This document shows, piece by piece, positions 11,706 to 22,850 of a stretch of 64,000 nucleotides of DNA (positions are counted from its first letter, which is position 1; each line of letters starts with the position of its first letter). Origin of the DNA: Phlebopus portentosus (Eukaryota > Basidiomycota > Agaricomycetes > Boletales > Boletinellaceae); the NCBI GenBank assembly GCA_037892935.1, contig JAYXKI010000018.1, forward strand, positions 952,805 through 1,016,804, in the 5' to 3' direction. Both the position numbers and the translations under genes were made by a program. The notes beneath the pieces are model-generated. The model saw only the letters and a list, made by a program, of their open reading frames with translations. It was not told where the DNA came from and did no database searches.

Positions 11706-12029
11706 ATGACTGTCTATAGTTACACTCCCAATCAGGTTAGGCTTAGCATCTTGAGATTTTCTCGACATATCAAATATAGTTTGCAATGCATTCCATTCAT
11801 CTATCTTCTCTTTTCTCCATCATGTCCTATTAAGAGCAACAATAATAGCAATAACAGTAACAACAGCAGCAGCAGCAGCAACATTCCTTCTGCTGCTAAT
11901 GGTTTCTCTTCTAGAGGTTAGGCTGGTAATGATGACTTTGGGGCTTTTGACAACATGCCCCTCTTTCTTCCAGATAGTGCTGTCGGTGAGAGCAACAGTA
12001 GCAACAGCAATCCTCTGACTGCAAGTAAG
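11706..12029 (+). pseudogene. Decayed Ser/Asn-rich, Cys-rich gene, 5' part (interrupted by Gypsy element 2)
   Basis: Frame opening near 11706 and reading through one stop at 11919 to the GTAAG target duplication at 12025-12029. It encodes a low-complexity Asn/Ser tract (about 11834-11883, partly CAG-type repeats), then an acidic segment. The same frame resumes at 18031 after the 5,996 bp Gypsy insertion. Taken with the 3' part, the product looks like the repetitive Cys-rich putative zinc-binding proteins found in many mushroom genomes. It may be a host gene or part of an older repeat; it is dead either way. Confidence 0.5.
11834..11883 (+). repeat. Trinucleotide-rich tract (AAC/AGC)
   Basis: Run of AAC, AAT and AGC triplets including at least five consecutive CAG/AGC units. 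It lies in frame in the decayed Cys-rich gene and encodes Asn and Ser runs. A similar AGC run occurs in the downstream half (about 18089-18110). Confidence 0.75.
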
Positions 12030-12493
12030 TGTAAGGACTCAAACATTTTTCTTTTATTTTCTTATGTCATCTTCTATTTTAATTTAATTTAATTTTCTTT
12101 TCTTTTATTTTCTTATTAATGATTACTCATTCGTTTACCCAAACCTTCCATCATTTTCTACAATGCTCACTAATCACTCCACTTCTTTGATATGTGACTT
12201 CTTATTAGAGTATATCTTTCACATGCTCAAAGTCTATATAAGTAGATAGTTTGACTCTTTCATTCCTTGTCTTTCTATTCTACTTACCTTCACTTCGACA
12301 TAGGTATCTACTCTTGTATTGATAGTTTATTGAATTCTACTTACCTTCACTTTGACATAGCATTCAATGGTCTGAACTTAAGCCTCGTCTTAGCTGTCTT
12401 GATCTGAGCGACGTATCTAGGTTTAACTTATTTACACTTATTTGTTATTATATTAGCCTGCCTTGACTCAGCCTCTGAGCCGTCCACCTAACA
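12030..12493 (+). repeat. 5' LTR of Gypsy element 2 (464 bp)
   Basis: TGTAAGGACTC start and CCTAACA end, matching 17569-18025. Contains a pyrimidine/T-rich tract, TATATAAG near 12236 and a duplicated TTCTACTTACCTTCACTT phrase (near 12279 and 12335). Confidence 0.95.
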
Positions 12494-12689
12494 TAATAGA
12501 AAGACCCACCCTTGGCTCACGCCCAATTTTCATTGTCGTCGAGCACTCGTCTGTGATATGTCCCCTGAAGTATATCTTTAAAGGATGACATTAAATGAAA
12601 CCCAGTTTCTACCATATAGACAATAAACCCCTATCTTGCCTGTCGAAGTCCAATTGACTCCAATGTGTTCTGATAGTACCTAATAGTAC

Positions 12690-13757
12690 CCAAAGACACC
12701 AACCAAGGCTCAAAGGAGTCAAAGAAGATCCATGTCGCCAAACCACGAGACTTTGATGGAGAACACAATTATGTGGACTTCAAACGAGAGCTACGCCTCT
12801 ACATCTATGCGTCCAAATCAGAGTTCAAGACAAACAAGAGCAAGATTATGTTTGCCTTATCATACATGACGAGTGGTACTGCCGCGAGCTGGGTGGAAAG
12901 TTACACTAGCGGAGCAGTTGACAAAAATGGCCAGTTAGCATTCAAGGACAACTGGGATGCTTTCTTAAAGAAGCTCAACACGTCATTCGATGACCCTGCC
13001 AGATCTCAGAAAGCTTTCGAATAAGTAGATGCAATGTACTATGGAGACCTCAACACTGACAAATTCTTCAACAAATTTGACATCTGCCGAGTAGATGCTG
13101 GACTAGCAACAGAAGCACATGATGAATGGTTGATGAGTCATCTCAAGAGGGTGCTAAACCCAAAGGTCATCGAAGGCATTATGCAACTGCCCAATGAACT
13201 AATGACGTATGAAGAGTTCAAGAAGGCTGCTGTCAAGGTAGACAGAGTCGAGTGTCAAATCAGAGATCTGATAGCCAGACATTGAAGAAAGACAATAAGT
13301 TCAGCAGTGACAAAGCCAACTCCAGTGCCACTGCTGAGACATCCTATGCTGCCCCAACAAGCAACTCATCCCTATGTACCACCCTCCCAGGATTGTTGTG
13401 ATGCGACAAGAGTAATGTATGGAGGATTAGGCCAACCGATGGACATCATGATGAACTAGGCGCGACATACGTGTGCCTGCTATAAGTGTGGCCAAGTGGG
13501 CCACTACATCAGAGAATGTCCACGAGGTCATGAAGCGATATGTGCCATCATTGCAGCCTTCATTCCAGAAGACAGAGAAGCACTCCTTGAAGAGCTCGGC
13601 CAAGCAAAGGAATCCTCCTTTAAAGAGGTCAATGTGTGAGCAGTGCCCGCTGAGCTGGAGGAACTAGTGGAAGGCGAGAGTTTTCTGGAAGACTGGGCAT
13701 AGACATCAGAATGGCTGGTTGGTTTTCTAAAGGACTCTTTTTATTGGACTCGTTAAA
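12690..13757 (+). pseudogene. Gypsy element 2: decayed gag with CCHC zinc knuckle
   Basis: Frame 2 encodes a retrotransposon Gag: a capsid-type segment (DFDGEHNYVDFKREL near 12751-12795, TAASWVESY near 12890-12910) and a CX2CX4HX4C zinc knuckle (CYKCGQVGHYIREC at about 13478-13519). Stops at 13022, 13283 and others interrupt it. The start is not certain because no good ATG was seen in frame; coding similarity seems to begin around 12690. Gag would assemble the virus-like particle and bind the element RNA. The pol frame is frame 1, so gag and pol are in different frames and would have needed frameshifting or another mechanism. Confidence 0.85.
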
Positions 13758-16700
13758 ATATAATCATCCTGTTGTACAATATCAAGATGCAAATACCAGT
13801 GACGGTTTTACCCTTCAAAAACTCCTTACCGACATACTGCCAGATGAATCTAAAGTTGACGACAATGACTTTGAAGTCTACAAAGATTTATTTGTCAGAA
13901 AAGTGGATGTGCAAGAAGGCGAATTGAGAGTGAAAGAGTAGATTCAAACCACTATAAAAAATGAGGTTATGGTGGAAGAACCTTACCATGAGAGCATTGT
14001 TGCTTGGGCAAACATTACCAAAGCAGTGTGGGATGTGGTTAGCAGATGTGCAGCTGAGGTATGGCACAAAGGTATAGAGGATGTAGAGCAGTTCATCAGG
14101 AGGGCAGGTGGAAAGGAGTTGGACACTTTTGTCAGCATCGTACATCCTAAGGTAGCTAGAGACGATGAAGTTGATCTGTTGAATCCTGACCTTGAGAATA
14201 AAAACTTCATCGACACTCACACTTTAATTGACTCAGGGTGCACTGGCTTCTGCATCGATGAAGGTTTCATTAAGTAATACGGTTTTCCGACTCAAAGATA
14301 TATCTGACCTAGACCAGTCTTCAATGCTGATGGTACTAGCAATGAAGGCAGACTAATTAAGAAGTATGTTGTAGTATGGATGTTCTTTGGCAAACACGAA
14401 GAAGAGATCCAATTGGCGGTCACATCTTTAGCATCAAGTAACATTTTCCTCGGTTATGACTGGTTATAGAAACACAACCCAGAGATTGACTGGAAGCTTG
14501 GAATTGTCAAGTTCACATGATGCCCTGACGAATGCGACTCTGTATTATTGAGAGAAGAGATAGATGATGAGTATGTGAGGAATGTAAGGATGAAAGAAGC
14601 AGCGAAGTGGCCACCCTACCTAGAGGAGTATGCTGATGTTTTTAGCAAGGAATTGTTCGAATGTTTACCAAACCACCAAATGTGAGACCATGCTATTGAC
14701 TTAAAGCCAGATTTCAAACCCAGCGACTGCAAGGTTTACCCATTATTGCTAAAAGAACAAGAGGTGATGAAAGAGCTCATTAAAAAAAACCTAGCATCAG
14801 GTTGTATCCAACAGTCGAAATCTTCAATAGTGTTACCATTCTTTTTTATCAAGAAAGAAGATGGGAGCTTGCAAGCAATCCAAGACTACTAAAAGCTCAA
14901 TAAAGGAATGGTCAAGAACAAGTACCCATTGCTATTGATAAATGAACTTATTAACAAGGTCAAGGATGCAAAATATATCACGAAGCTCGATGTTCACTGG
15001 GAATACTACAATATCCGAATTTGTGAAGGAGATGAGTGAAAGGCAGCATTTAGGACAAACTTAGGCTTGTTCGAGCTGACAGTCATGTTCTTTAGGCTGT
15101 GCAATGTGCCAGCAACCTTCCAAGGTTTTATGAATGACATCTTTTGAGAATTAAACTATGAAGGTATCATTATTATTTACCTCGACGATATCCTTATCTT
15201 CTTGAATGACCTGGAAGAACATCAGAAGTGGACCAAGTGAGTTTTTGAGATCCTACATCAAAATGGACTCTTTCTGAAGCTGCAGAAATGTGAGTTTAAG
15301 GTTGATACAGTTAAATATCTCGAACACATCATCGGCAATGGTGAAGTTCAAATAGATCCCAAGAAGACAGCAGCAGTATAAGACTGGCTGGTTCTAAAGA
15401 ACGTCTACGAACTGCAACAATTCCTGGGACTAGGAAATTGGTTGCAGCATTTTGTTAAGGATTACAGTTCAGTTGTCAAACCTTTGACTATGCTGATGGG
15501 TAAGGTGGAATGGAAGTGGGGTGAAGAGGAGCAGGCAGTGTTCAAAGAGTTGAAGCATCATTTGAGTAGTTCTCCCATACTAGCAATACCCAACAACAAA
15601 GACCCTTTTTGTGTGAAAGCTGATGTGTCAGACTTTGCAACAGGTGGAGTACTTCTCCAGAAACAAGACGGCAAGTGGAAAGTGATTGCCTATTGGTTGT
15701 CAACCTTCTTGGAGGTGGAGCGTAACTATGAGATCTATGACAAGGAAATGCTTGCCATTGTTTAAGCCCTCAAGGAATGGTGACAATACCTCCAGGGAGC
15801 TAACAAACCTTTTGAAGTATGGACGGACCATGCAAACCTAACGTACTTCCAATCGCTGCAGGAACTAAATTGTCAACAGGCTCATTGGCAACTTGACTTA
15901 GCTAAATTTAATTTCACACTAGTCCACAAGCCTAGAAAAATATTAGGTAAGGCCAATCTATTGTTATGTTGAGCAGATTACAACAAGGGCGAGCACAACA
16001 ACGAGAATGTAATGTTTGTCAAGAAGGAGTAGTTGGTTAGAGGAATAGTTCAGACGTTGAGAGACGTACTTGTCGAGAAGGTCACAGAAGCGCATAGACA
16101 GGAGGATGAAGGAGAGAGACTGAAGGAAGTCAAAAGGAGAGGGGAAATGTGGAGGAAAGGTAGATTAGTATACATACCAGCAGACATTAGAGAGATCATC
16201 ATGAAGGAACACCACAATTCAACTCTGGTGGGACATCTAGGAGTGACAAAGATGATCCAGTTGATAGCATGAAGGTACTAGTGGCTGAGAATGAGTGCAG
16301 ACGTGCAGGTGTATGTGTGAGGGTGTGATCGTTATCAATGGACGAAGGCTCTAAGGATAACAAGGGCAAAGGTTTTGCACCCTAATGAGATGCTGGAGGC
16401 ACTATAGCAAATTGTCACGGTCGACCTGATTGGAGAATTGCCAGAGTTGAATGAGTTTAATGTAATTTGCATTGTGGTTGATCACTTTAGCAAACAAATC
16501 CATGCGATCCTAACAACAACGAAGTTGACAGCTGAAGGCATGGCAAGGATCTACAGGGATCATGTCTTCTGGTTATATGGACTGCCTCAAAAGATCATTC
16601 ATGACTGAGGAGTACAATTCGATGTAAAGATGATGAAGGAGTTATACAAACTCCTTCATATCAAAGGCAACCCGTCAACAGCATATCACCCACAGACCGA

Positions 16701-17568
16701 TGGACAGACAGAGAGAGTTGACCAAAAACTCAAACAATACCTCCGCTTGTATATCAATCATTGACAATCGGACTGGGTGGACTGGCTAGCTCTTGCAGAA
16801 TTTGTATACAATAACTGCAAACATTCAGCAATGAAACTATCCCCCTTCTTTGTTAACATGGGAATGCACCCCTTGGACTTTATGGGAGTTGGGACAGCAT
16901 CGTCGAACCTGTCAGTAGAAGAATTTGTCAAGCATGTCAAAGAGGTGCATGAGCTTGCCCAGAGTAACCTAACCCAGGCAAACAAAGACATAAAACGATT
17001 CTATAACTGTCATGCTGGAAAATTCATTGATTATAAGGCTGGACAGAAAGTCTTCTTAGACAGATAAAATATCAAGACAATCCGACCAACAAAGAAGATA
17101 GATGACAAGTGGTTTGGTCTCTTCGAGGTCATGAAAAAGGTTGGTGCAAGCGTATATAGACTCAGGCTACCAAAGGCGTAGAAGAAGGTTCATCTAGTCT
17201 TCAATGAGATCTTGCTCAAACTAGCTATCTAACCATCCTTTGAGTCGCAAAAGAAGCTACCTCCACCTCCACCAGTGATCATTGATGAGCAGAAAGAATA
17301 TGAGGTTGAAGAAATACTTGACTTGCATCTACATTGAGGCAAGCTCCAATTTCTAGTCAAGTGGGTTGGATACGAAGAAGCAACATGGCAACCGGAGTCC
17401 AACATCAAAGATAATGTACAGGAATTGATTCAAGAATTCTATTACAAACATCCTGGGGCTCTGAGAAAGTTAACAATACCTCAACAAAGTCTATAAATGC
17501 TGTACAAATTCACGTCATCAGAAGACCTATGTGGTTGGTCAGGACGCCCAACCTTGAAGGGGGGGTGA
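13690..17568 (+). pseudogene. Gypsy element 2: decayed pol (protease, RT, RNase H, integrase, chromodomain)
   Basis: Frame 1 is readable for 3.9 kb without frameshift. Domains in order: aspartic protease with LIDSGCTG at 14224-14247; reverse transcriptase with catalytic YLDD at 15178-15189; RNase H (KADVSDFATGGVL near 15619-15657, then VWTDHANLTYF near 15820); integrase with zinc-finger His pair (EHHNSTLVGHLG near 16207), core motifs VDLIGELPE near 16420 and YHPQTDGQTER near 16684; integrase C-terminus; chromodomain (EYEVEEIL...FLVKWVGYEEATWQPE about 17299-17397). Roughly thirty stops fall at CAG, CAA, CGA or TGG positions. The second zinc-finger Cys appears changed to Tyr (GCDRYQ), also a transition. 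Confidence 0.95.
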
Positions 17569-18025
17569 TGTAAGGACTCAAACATTTTTCTTTTATTTTC
17601 TTACATCATCTTCTATTTTAATTTTCTTTTCTTTTCTTTTCTTTTCTTATTAACGATTACTCATCCATTTACCAGAACCTTCCATCATTTTTCACAATGC
17701 TCACTAATCACTCCACTCCTTTGATATGTGACTTCTTATTAGAGTATATCTTTCACATGCTCAAAGTCTATATAAGTAGATAGTTTGACTCTTTCATTCC
17801 TTATTTTTTTATTCTACTTACCTTCACTTTGACATAGGTATCTACTCTTGTATTGATAGTTTATTGAATTCTACTTACCTTTACTTCAACATAGCATTCG
17901 ACGGTCTGAACTTAAGCCTCATCTTAGCTGTCTTGATGAGTGACATATCTGAGTTTAACTTATTTACACTTATTTGTTATTATATTAGCCTGCCTCAACT
18001 CAGCCCCTGAGCCGTCCGCCTAACA
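17569..18025 (+). repeat. 3' LTR of Gypsy element 2 (457 bp)
   Basis: Starts TGTAAGGACTC directly after the pol stop codon and purine tract, and ends CCTAACA before the GTAAG duplication. Pairs with 12030-12493. Confidence 0.95.
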
Positions 18026-18600
18026 GTAAGTCTTTGAGTGCAGAACAAGTGAAAGAGGACAAGAGAAGCCAAAGTGATAGTAGGGACAGCAGCAGTAGCA
18101 GCAGCAGCAATTTGTCTGCTGCTAGTAGCTGAGTCATACATGATGAGGGGTGTGAGAGGTGTGTGAGGACAGGCCAGGTCTGTGAGAGTTTCCCTAGGCA
18201 GGCCTGTGATTACTGCCGCATGAAGGCTAGGTAGTGATGCGAGCTGGCTATGTACAGGAGGGCTGTATGTCATCTGCAAAATGAGTAGGTGAAATGCAAG
18301 ATACACAAAGCTTGTCAGCACATAACAGCACAAGTGCTGAGGATGCCAGTTGTGCCTATCCTTGAGATGAGTGACATTGAGGAGTTAGTCGCTGGGACAG
18401 ACAAGAGTGCTATCCATTTCTAGATGACAGCCTTGGAGAGACACATGTATGTATTGTTCCATGCTGCAGATCAACTGTGCAACCTGGTGGAGGAGATGCT
18501 GGCTGAGATTAGTACATTAGGAAGGGTGGTAAGGGGTGAGGAGGAAGAGTAAGAAGTAAGAGAAGTGAGAAGAGGGGGTAAAGTGTGTCAAAACAACACT
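18026..18600 (+). pseudogene. Decayed Ser/Asn-rich, Cys-rich gene, 3' part
   Basis: Continues in frame from the 5' part across the GTAAG duplication. It encodes a Ser run, then a Cys-rich segment (CERCVRTGQVCESF followed by ACDYCRMKAR, about 18157-18231) with paired CX2C motifs that could bind zinc, and ends in a coiled-coil-like, acidic region (LCNLVEEMLAEI near 18478). Stops at TGA and TAG codons (near 18130, 18232, 18286, 18421) show decay by the same transition pattern. Resembles multi-copy Cys-rich proteins of mushrooms; DNA binding is only a guess. Confidence 0.5.
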
Positions 18601-18847
18601 TTTTGTCTAGTGTCCCCTCATAGGACAAATAAAAAAACAAAGAAAAAGAAGAAAAAAAGAAAAAAAAAATTGGACTTTTATATATATATAGTTTTTGTAT
18701 GTTTTTGAATGTTATAAATTTTTGTTTGTAGTTTTGATGTTTTGGGGTAAAGGTAAAATGAGGCGAGGCTGAAGAATAATGGAAGAATAAGGAGTGAGAT
18801 ATGAGAAAATGAGAGATTAGAGAAAATAAGTGGTGATTATTGAGTTA

Positions 18848-19930
18848 CAGCTAGTTGCAAAATTGTTGGCAATCATGTGATTTCATCACTTTTCCTGTCA
18901 CAAATGCCCCAAAACACAGATAAAATCATATCTCACCCAAAACTTAATAGTTTCACATCATCTAAGTTGCTAAATTCATATTTTCAAAAGGGCTTTCATT
19001 AAGAAACAAAGATTGAGAAAATAGAGCAAAAAATGATCCCAAAATAGCGAAAATATTTTTTTTACCTCTTTTTTGCATGTGCATTTTTTTCTGTGATCTC
19101 TGCTGGTCCAGCACCTCCCCAAAGCTGTCCAAAATGATAACATGATTATATTATGAATTTAAAGTCTGAATTTGAGTTGAATTGTGTACCAGAATGTACT
19201 GCTTTGAGGCATGCCTGAATCACTCAAAACTCATCATTCCCCCCTAGCCTCCCAAGCACCAGAAAAAATTCTTACAGGTCAGATTCATGTATGTAAATTC
19301 ACTATAGATTAAATACATGAGCTTTGAGCACCACCTGTTGCTGTAGGATCCACTGGGGAGCTGTGCTGAACAAGTGGTTCTGGTTGTATGCACTATTCTA
19401 GACAGCATCTTCTCAGCTCACCAGTGCAAGCTGAGGCTCTAGCTAATATATAAAACTAGTCTATTATATCTGAAATGAATTTACATGTATGAATCTGACC
19501 TGTAAGAATTTTTTCTGGTGCTTGGGAGGCTAGGAGGAAATGATAAGTTTTGAGTGATTCAGGCATGCCTCAAAGCAGTACATTCTGGTACACAATTCAA
19601 CTCAAATTCAGACTTTAAATTCATAATATAATCATGTTATCATTTTGGACAGCTTTGGGGAGGTGCTGGACCAGCAGGGATCACAGAAAAAAATGCACAT
19701 GCAAAGAAGAGGCAAAAAATAATATTTTCACTATTTTGGGGTCATTTTTTGCTCTATTTTCTCAATCTTTATTTCTTAATAAAAGCCCTTTTGAAAATAT
19801 GAATTTAGCAACTTAGATAATGTGAAACCATTGAGTTTTGGGTGAGATATGATTTTATCTGTGTTTTGAGGCACTTATGATAGGAAAAGTGGTGAAATTA
19901 CATGATTGCCAACAATTTTGCAACTAGCTG
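18848..19930 (+). mobile_element. Foldback (long terminal inverted repeat) element, copy 1, 1,083 bp
   Basis: Two long inverted arms, 18848-19301 and 19476-19930 (about 455 bp each), around a 174 bp unique centre. It begins CAGCTAGTTGCAAAATTG, ends with the inverse, and is flanked by TA at 18846-18847 and 19931-19932. It has no transposase. TA targets and the CAGCT terminus match the Tc1 element at 1499, so it may be a non-autonomous Tc1/mariner derivative. A transcript would fold into a very long hairpin. A 60-codon ORF in the right arm (19634-19816) is a by-product of the repeat. A small A-rich tract lies just upstream (18629-18670). Confidence 0.88.
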
Positions 19931-20248
19931 TAAAAGGACTGAGAAAAGAAATAAGCTGGTTACACTGTTTTGCACAACATTATACCAGGTTGTGATTTGC
20001 AACTGAGCATATCAAGGTGAAAATGCAGTTAAACGTGTATCTCAGTTGGCGTAAACACTTTCTAAAGGTCTAAATGTGGTTGTGCGCAAATAATTTGAAG
20101 GAAGGAGAAATTGAGAGGAAATTTGGAAGAGGAAAGAAAGAAAACAAATAAATTGAAAGAGATCTAATAGAAGAGGAATGTCAGTGGTTTACATGGAGGG
20201 TATCATAACTGAATAGTGTTTATAAGTTGAGGTTTTCAGATTTCGATT
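19931..20248. other. Spacer without recognised feature
   Basis: About 320 bp between foldback copy 1 and the C-terminal end of Gypsy element 3 pol. A purine-rich stretch lies at about 20099-20170. No LTR boundary could be identified, although the 3' LTR of Gypsy element 3 would be expected near here. Confidence 0.35.
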
Positions 20249-21780
20249 AGGTGTTGGAATCATCATCATCTTCTGGTTTGATTAGAGGGTTGTCATCGTC
20301 CTTGTATTTGTCATCTGCTGCGTTAATGAGTTTAGTGACAGGAACAGAGAGATTTAAACAAGAAAAGTAAGAAATCAGGCAAAATGCAGCTACTCAGATC
20401 TTTGAGACTGATCTGTCAAGTTCTACTATGACATACAATCCAGCCTTTGTTTTGCATATTACAATGTAGGGTCCTAGGTATCGGGGCTTTGTCTTGTGAT
20501 TAAGTTCTATTTTGATGCACGTATTCTATAACAAAATAAGTCATCCTAGCTAGAAGTCATAGTCTTTGATTTTAGCCTTGTTGATCTCTTTAAATTGTTA
20601 TGCATATGCATGCTGAGCATCAGAAACTAGTCTGGTGATATAGTCTAGTTCTTCAGGGTGTTTTTGGAGCTGTTTCACACAGATTGTGATGAGTTGCACA
20701 GTTGAAATAGATGTATTAACTGAGGGGGCTAAGTACGTAGCTTCAACAAGGTCAAATGATAGAATAGGCTCTACTCTGTGTACCATATAGTACAGAGACA
20801 TTTTAGTTACTTTCTAGATGGTGATTCTTTCTGCCCAAAATACTGAGTAAGCTTAATCACTCCATCATTTGTCATTACTATCTACAGCCTTTATCAAGGC
20901 TTCCTGTACATCATAGTAGCATCTTTCTACAATTCTATTAGCACAAGAATTGTATGCTGATATACATATGTGATTGATGTGATATCAGTCCTTGAGGTAA
21001 TCAAGTGCTGTAATGAATAGTTTCCTATTATCTGTTACGAGCTCAGGATAGGCACCATATCTGTATAGAAGGTCTTAGAAAATGAACTGGCTAATTACTC
21101 TGCCGGTTTCTTTATGTAAGAGTTAAAATTCAGGGTAACCAGATAATACACAATGAGCTTGCATGATGTATTGGTATCCTCCAAACTTTAGCATTACCTT
21201 AGTATCAATGTGTATGTGCTGAAAAATTAATGGTATTGTTAGTACAATCGGGGGGATTAGAATATTCTTTATCTAGCAAACTTAGCACTTATGACAGGTG
21301 CACATGTAGTATTTGATGTCTGGTCCAAGGGTAGGCCACCAAAATCATTTCAGGAGTTGAATTTAGATAAAATGTACTCTCTTGTAGCCTAGATTATCAC
21401 GCGCTTGCTTTATAAGGTTTCATCTGCATTTCAGTTCAATTACAACTTAGTGTCATCCATTCTGTACCTTCTTCCATAAATGTCCATCTCTAGTAAAGAA
21501 ATTTGCTGCATACCTGATCAGCACTGCATAGTCATAATTATCTAATTAGTCTGGTCACTTCTGGCTGATCAAGAAGTTCTTGACATCATCTAAGTAAGCA
21601 TCATTTGGGTTTGCTTCCTTGGAGCTGGGGAACAAGGTCAATACAATATCAGTCTTCTTCAGAAAGTCAGAGTCACTTTTTCTCTCCTGGCATTGTTGTG
21701 CTGAGAGTGGACTTATGAATAAATTCAACAGTGCTCTCACAGAGTCAACCGGTCTATTTATCTAGATGGGTAGTCTTTTC
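20249..21780 (-). pseudogene. Gypsy element 3: decayed integrase and C-terminal region
   Basis: Minus-strand reading gives a Gypsy integrase: the zinc-binding N-terminal part (FFTRDGHLWKKVQNG near 21510-21466, then FWWPTLGPDIKYYMCTCHKC near 21340), the catalytic core (ELVTDNRKLF near 21045, ISAYNSCANRIVERCYYD near 20970-20915) and an acidic tail (DDKYKDDDNPLI near 20310). Domain order and phrasing match a widespread Agaricomycete Gypsy type that lacks a chromodomain here. Stops are of the transition type. Dead copy. Confidence 0.82.
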
Positions 21781-22850
21781 TGTTGTTCATTTAGCTATAG
21801 GCAACTAAGTCTTAGACTACATATAATGTTCTTAGCCGTTGGGTAGGTAATAGAAGTTGATATGGATACTTTTGTGGTGATGACATATGATAAGGGTGAT
21901 TTGCTGATATGAATCCTGAACTCAAACTTAATACGTATTAGGTTCTAGAAGCAGCATGGTAGTAGTTTTAGCAATCTCGCCTATTGTTATAGGTTTTAAT
22001 AGCAATGCTCTTCGCAGTACTAGCAACTGCTTTTATTCTTAACAGGTACTAACAGCAAATACTGAAGTAGTGCTAGCTACCTGCACACTGGTGTATCTGA
22101 GTGATATGCTTGATGTCAAATAAATTATAATACTAATGCTCAGCAAGAGTGGGTACAAATAAGCACTGGACTTGAGTGCATCATGCTAGACAATAATAAA
22201 CACCTCTGTATGCCTACAATTCTAGGGTACTGAACAGCAATGAGATAAGATTAGATAACACCTTAGTTTTATTACTGACTTTTTTTTATACAGCAGTAAC
22301 AAAAACTAACATCCACTTAGACTTAAGACACAAAGTAATAAACTGAAGAGAGATGGTAATAGTTAGAGGTTAAGTTGATCTCTCTCTTGGTGCACTCACT
22401 CACTTGCCTTATATAGGCTAAGCTTACTAAGCATTACCAAGCATTACTAAGCAAGGCTGAGAAAATGAACATAAAATCTAAATACACTTGCTTAATTAAG
22501 AAAGTTAGAGTCATTATTTCTAATATAGAACCTGCTTCCTATCTCAGTATCTTGTTCTTCTGAATTAGTCATTTAACATGCATGCACACTGACTCATTCT
22601 AGTCCAGTCATTGATAGAAAGTCTAGAATATTGTGACTCATACCCTCAAATCCTTGTACGTATTATTAGTCTGCTTTAGGTGGTTAAGCGATTTAAATAT
22701 CTCTGAATAGGGACCTTGAAGAAGCTTTCGGACTCTGTTTAGCTTTGACTATTCCAGTATAAATTATATACAAGTGATGGCACAGTCTTATTAATTCACA
22801 TTTTCTCAAAATGCCTTCTCGCAACCCTTTTGCACACCTCTCACACATGT
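21781..22850 (-). other. Unresolved segment within Gypsy element 3, possibly a nested insertion
   Basis: Between the integrase and RNase H regions, coding similarity is lost for about 700 bp (roughly 21960-22650). The minus strand contains a TATATAAGGC promoter-like sequence (near 22420) and long non-coding stretches, which would fit a solo LTR inserted in the element. No TG/CA ends with target duplication could be assigned, so this is only a suggestion. Confidence 0.3.

Larger units (their letters stand above)
12030..18025 (+). mobile_element. Full-length Gypsy chromovirus (element 2), 5,996 bp
   Basis: Complete LTR retrotransposon with LTRs at 12030-12493 and 17569-18025 and the 5 bp target duplication GTAAG at 12025-12029 and 18026-18030. 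Order inside is gag, protease, RT, RNase H, integrase, chromodomain, so it is a Ty3/Gypsy chromovirus. The pol stop codon (17566-17568) and a G-run polypurine tract abut the 3' LTR directly. The LTRs differ by substitutions (mostly transitions) and a few indels, so this is not a very recent insertion. Both gag and pol carry many stops. Confidence 0.96.
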
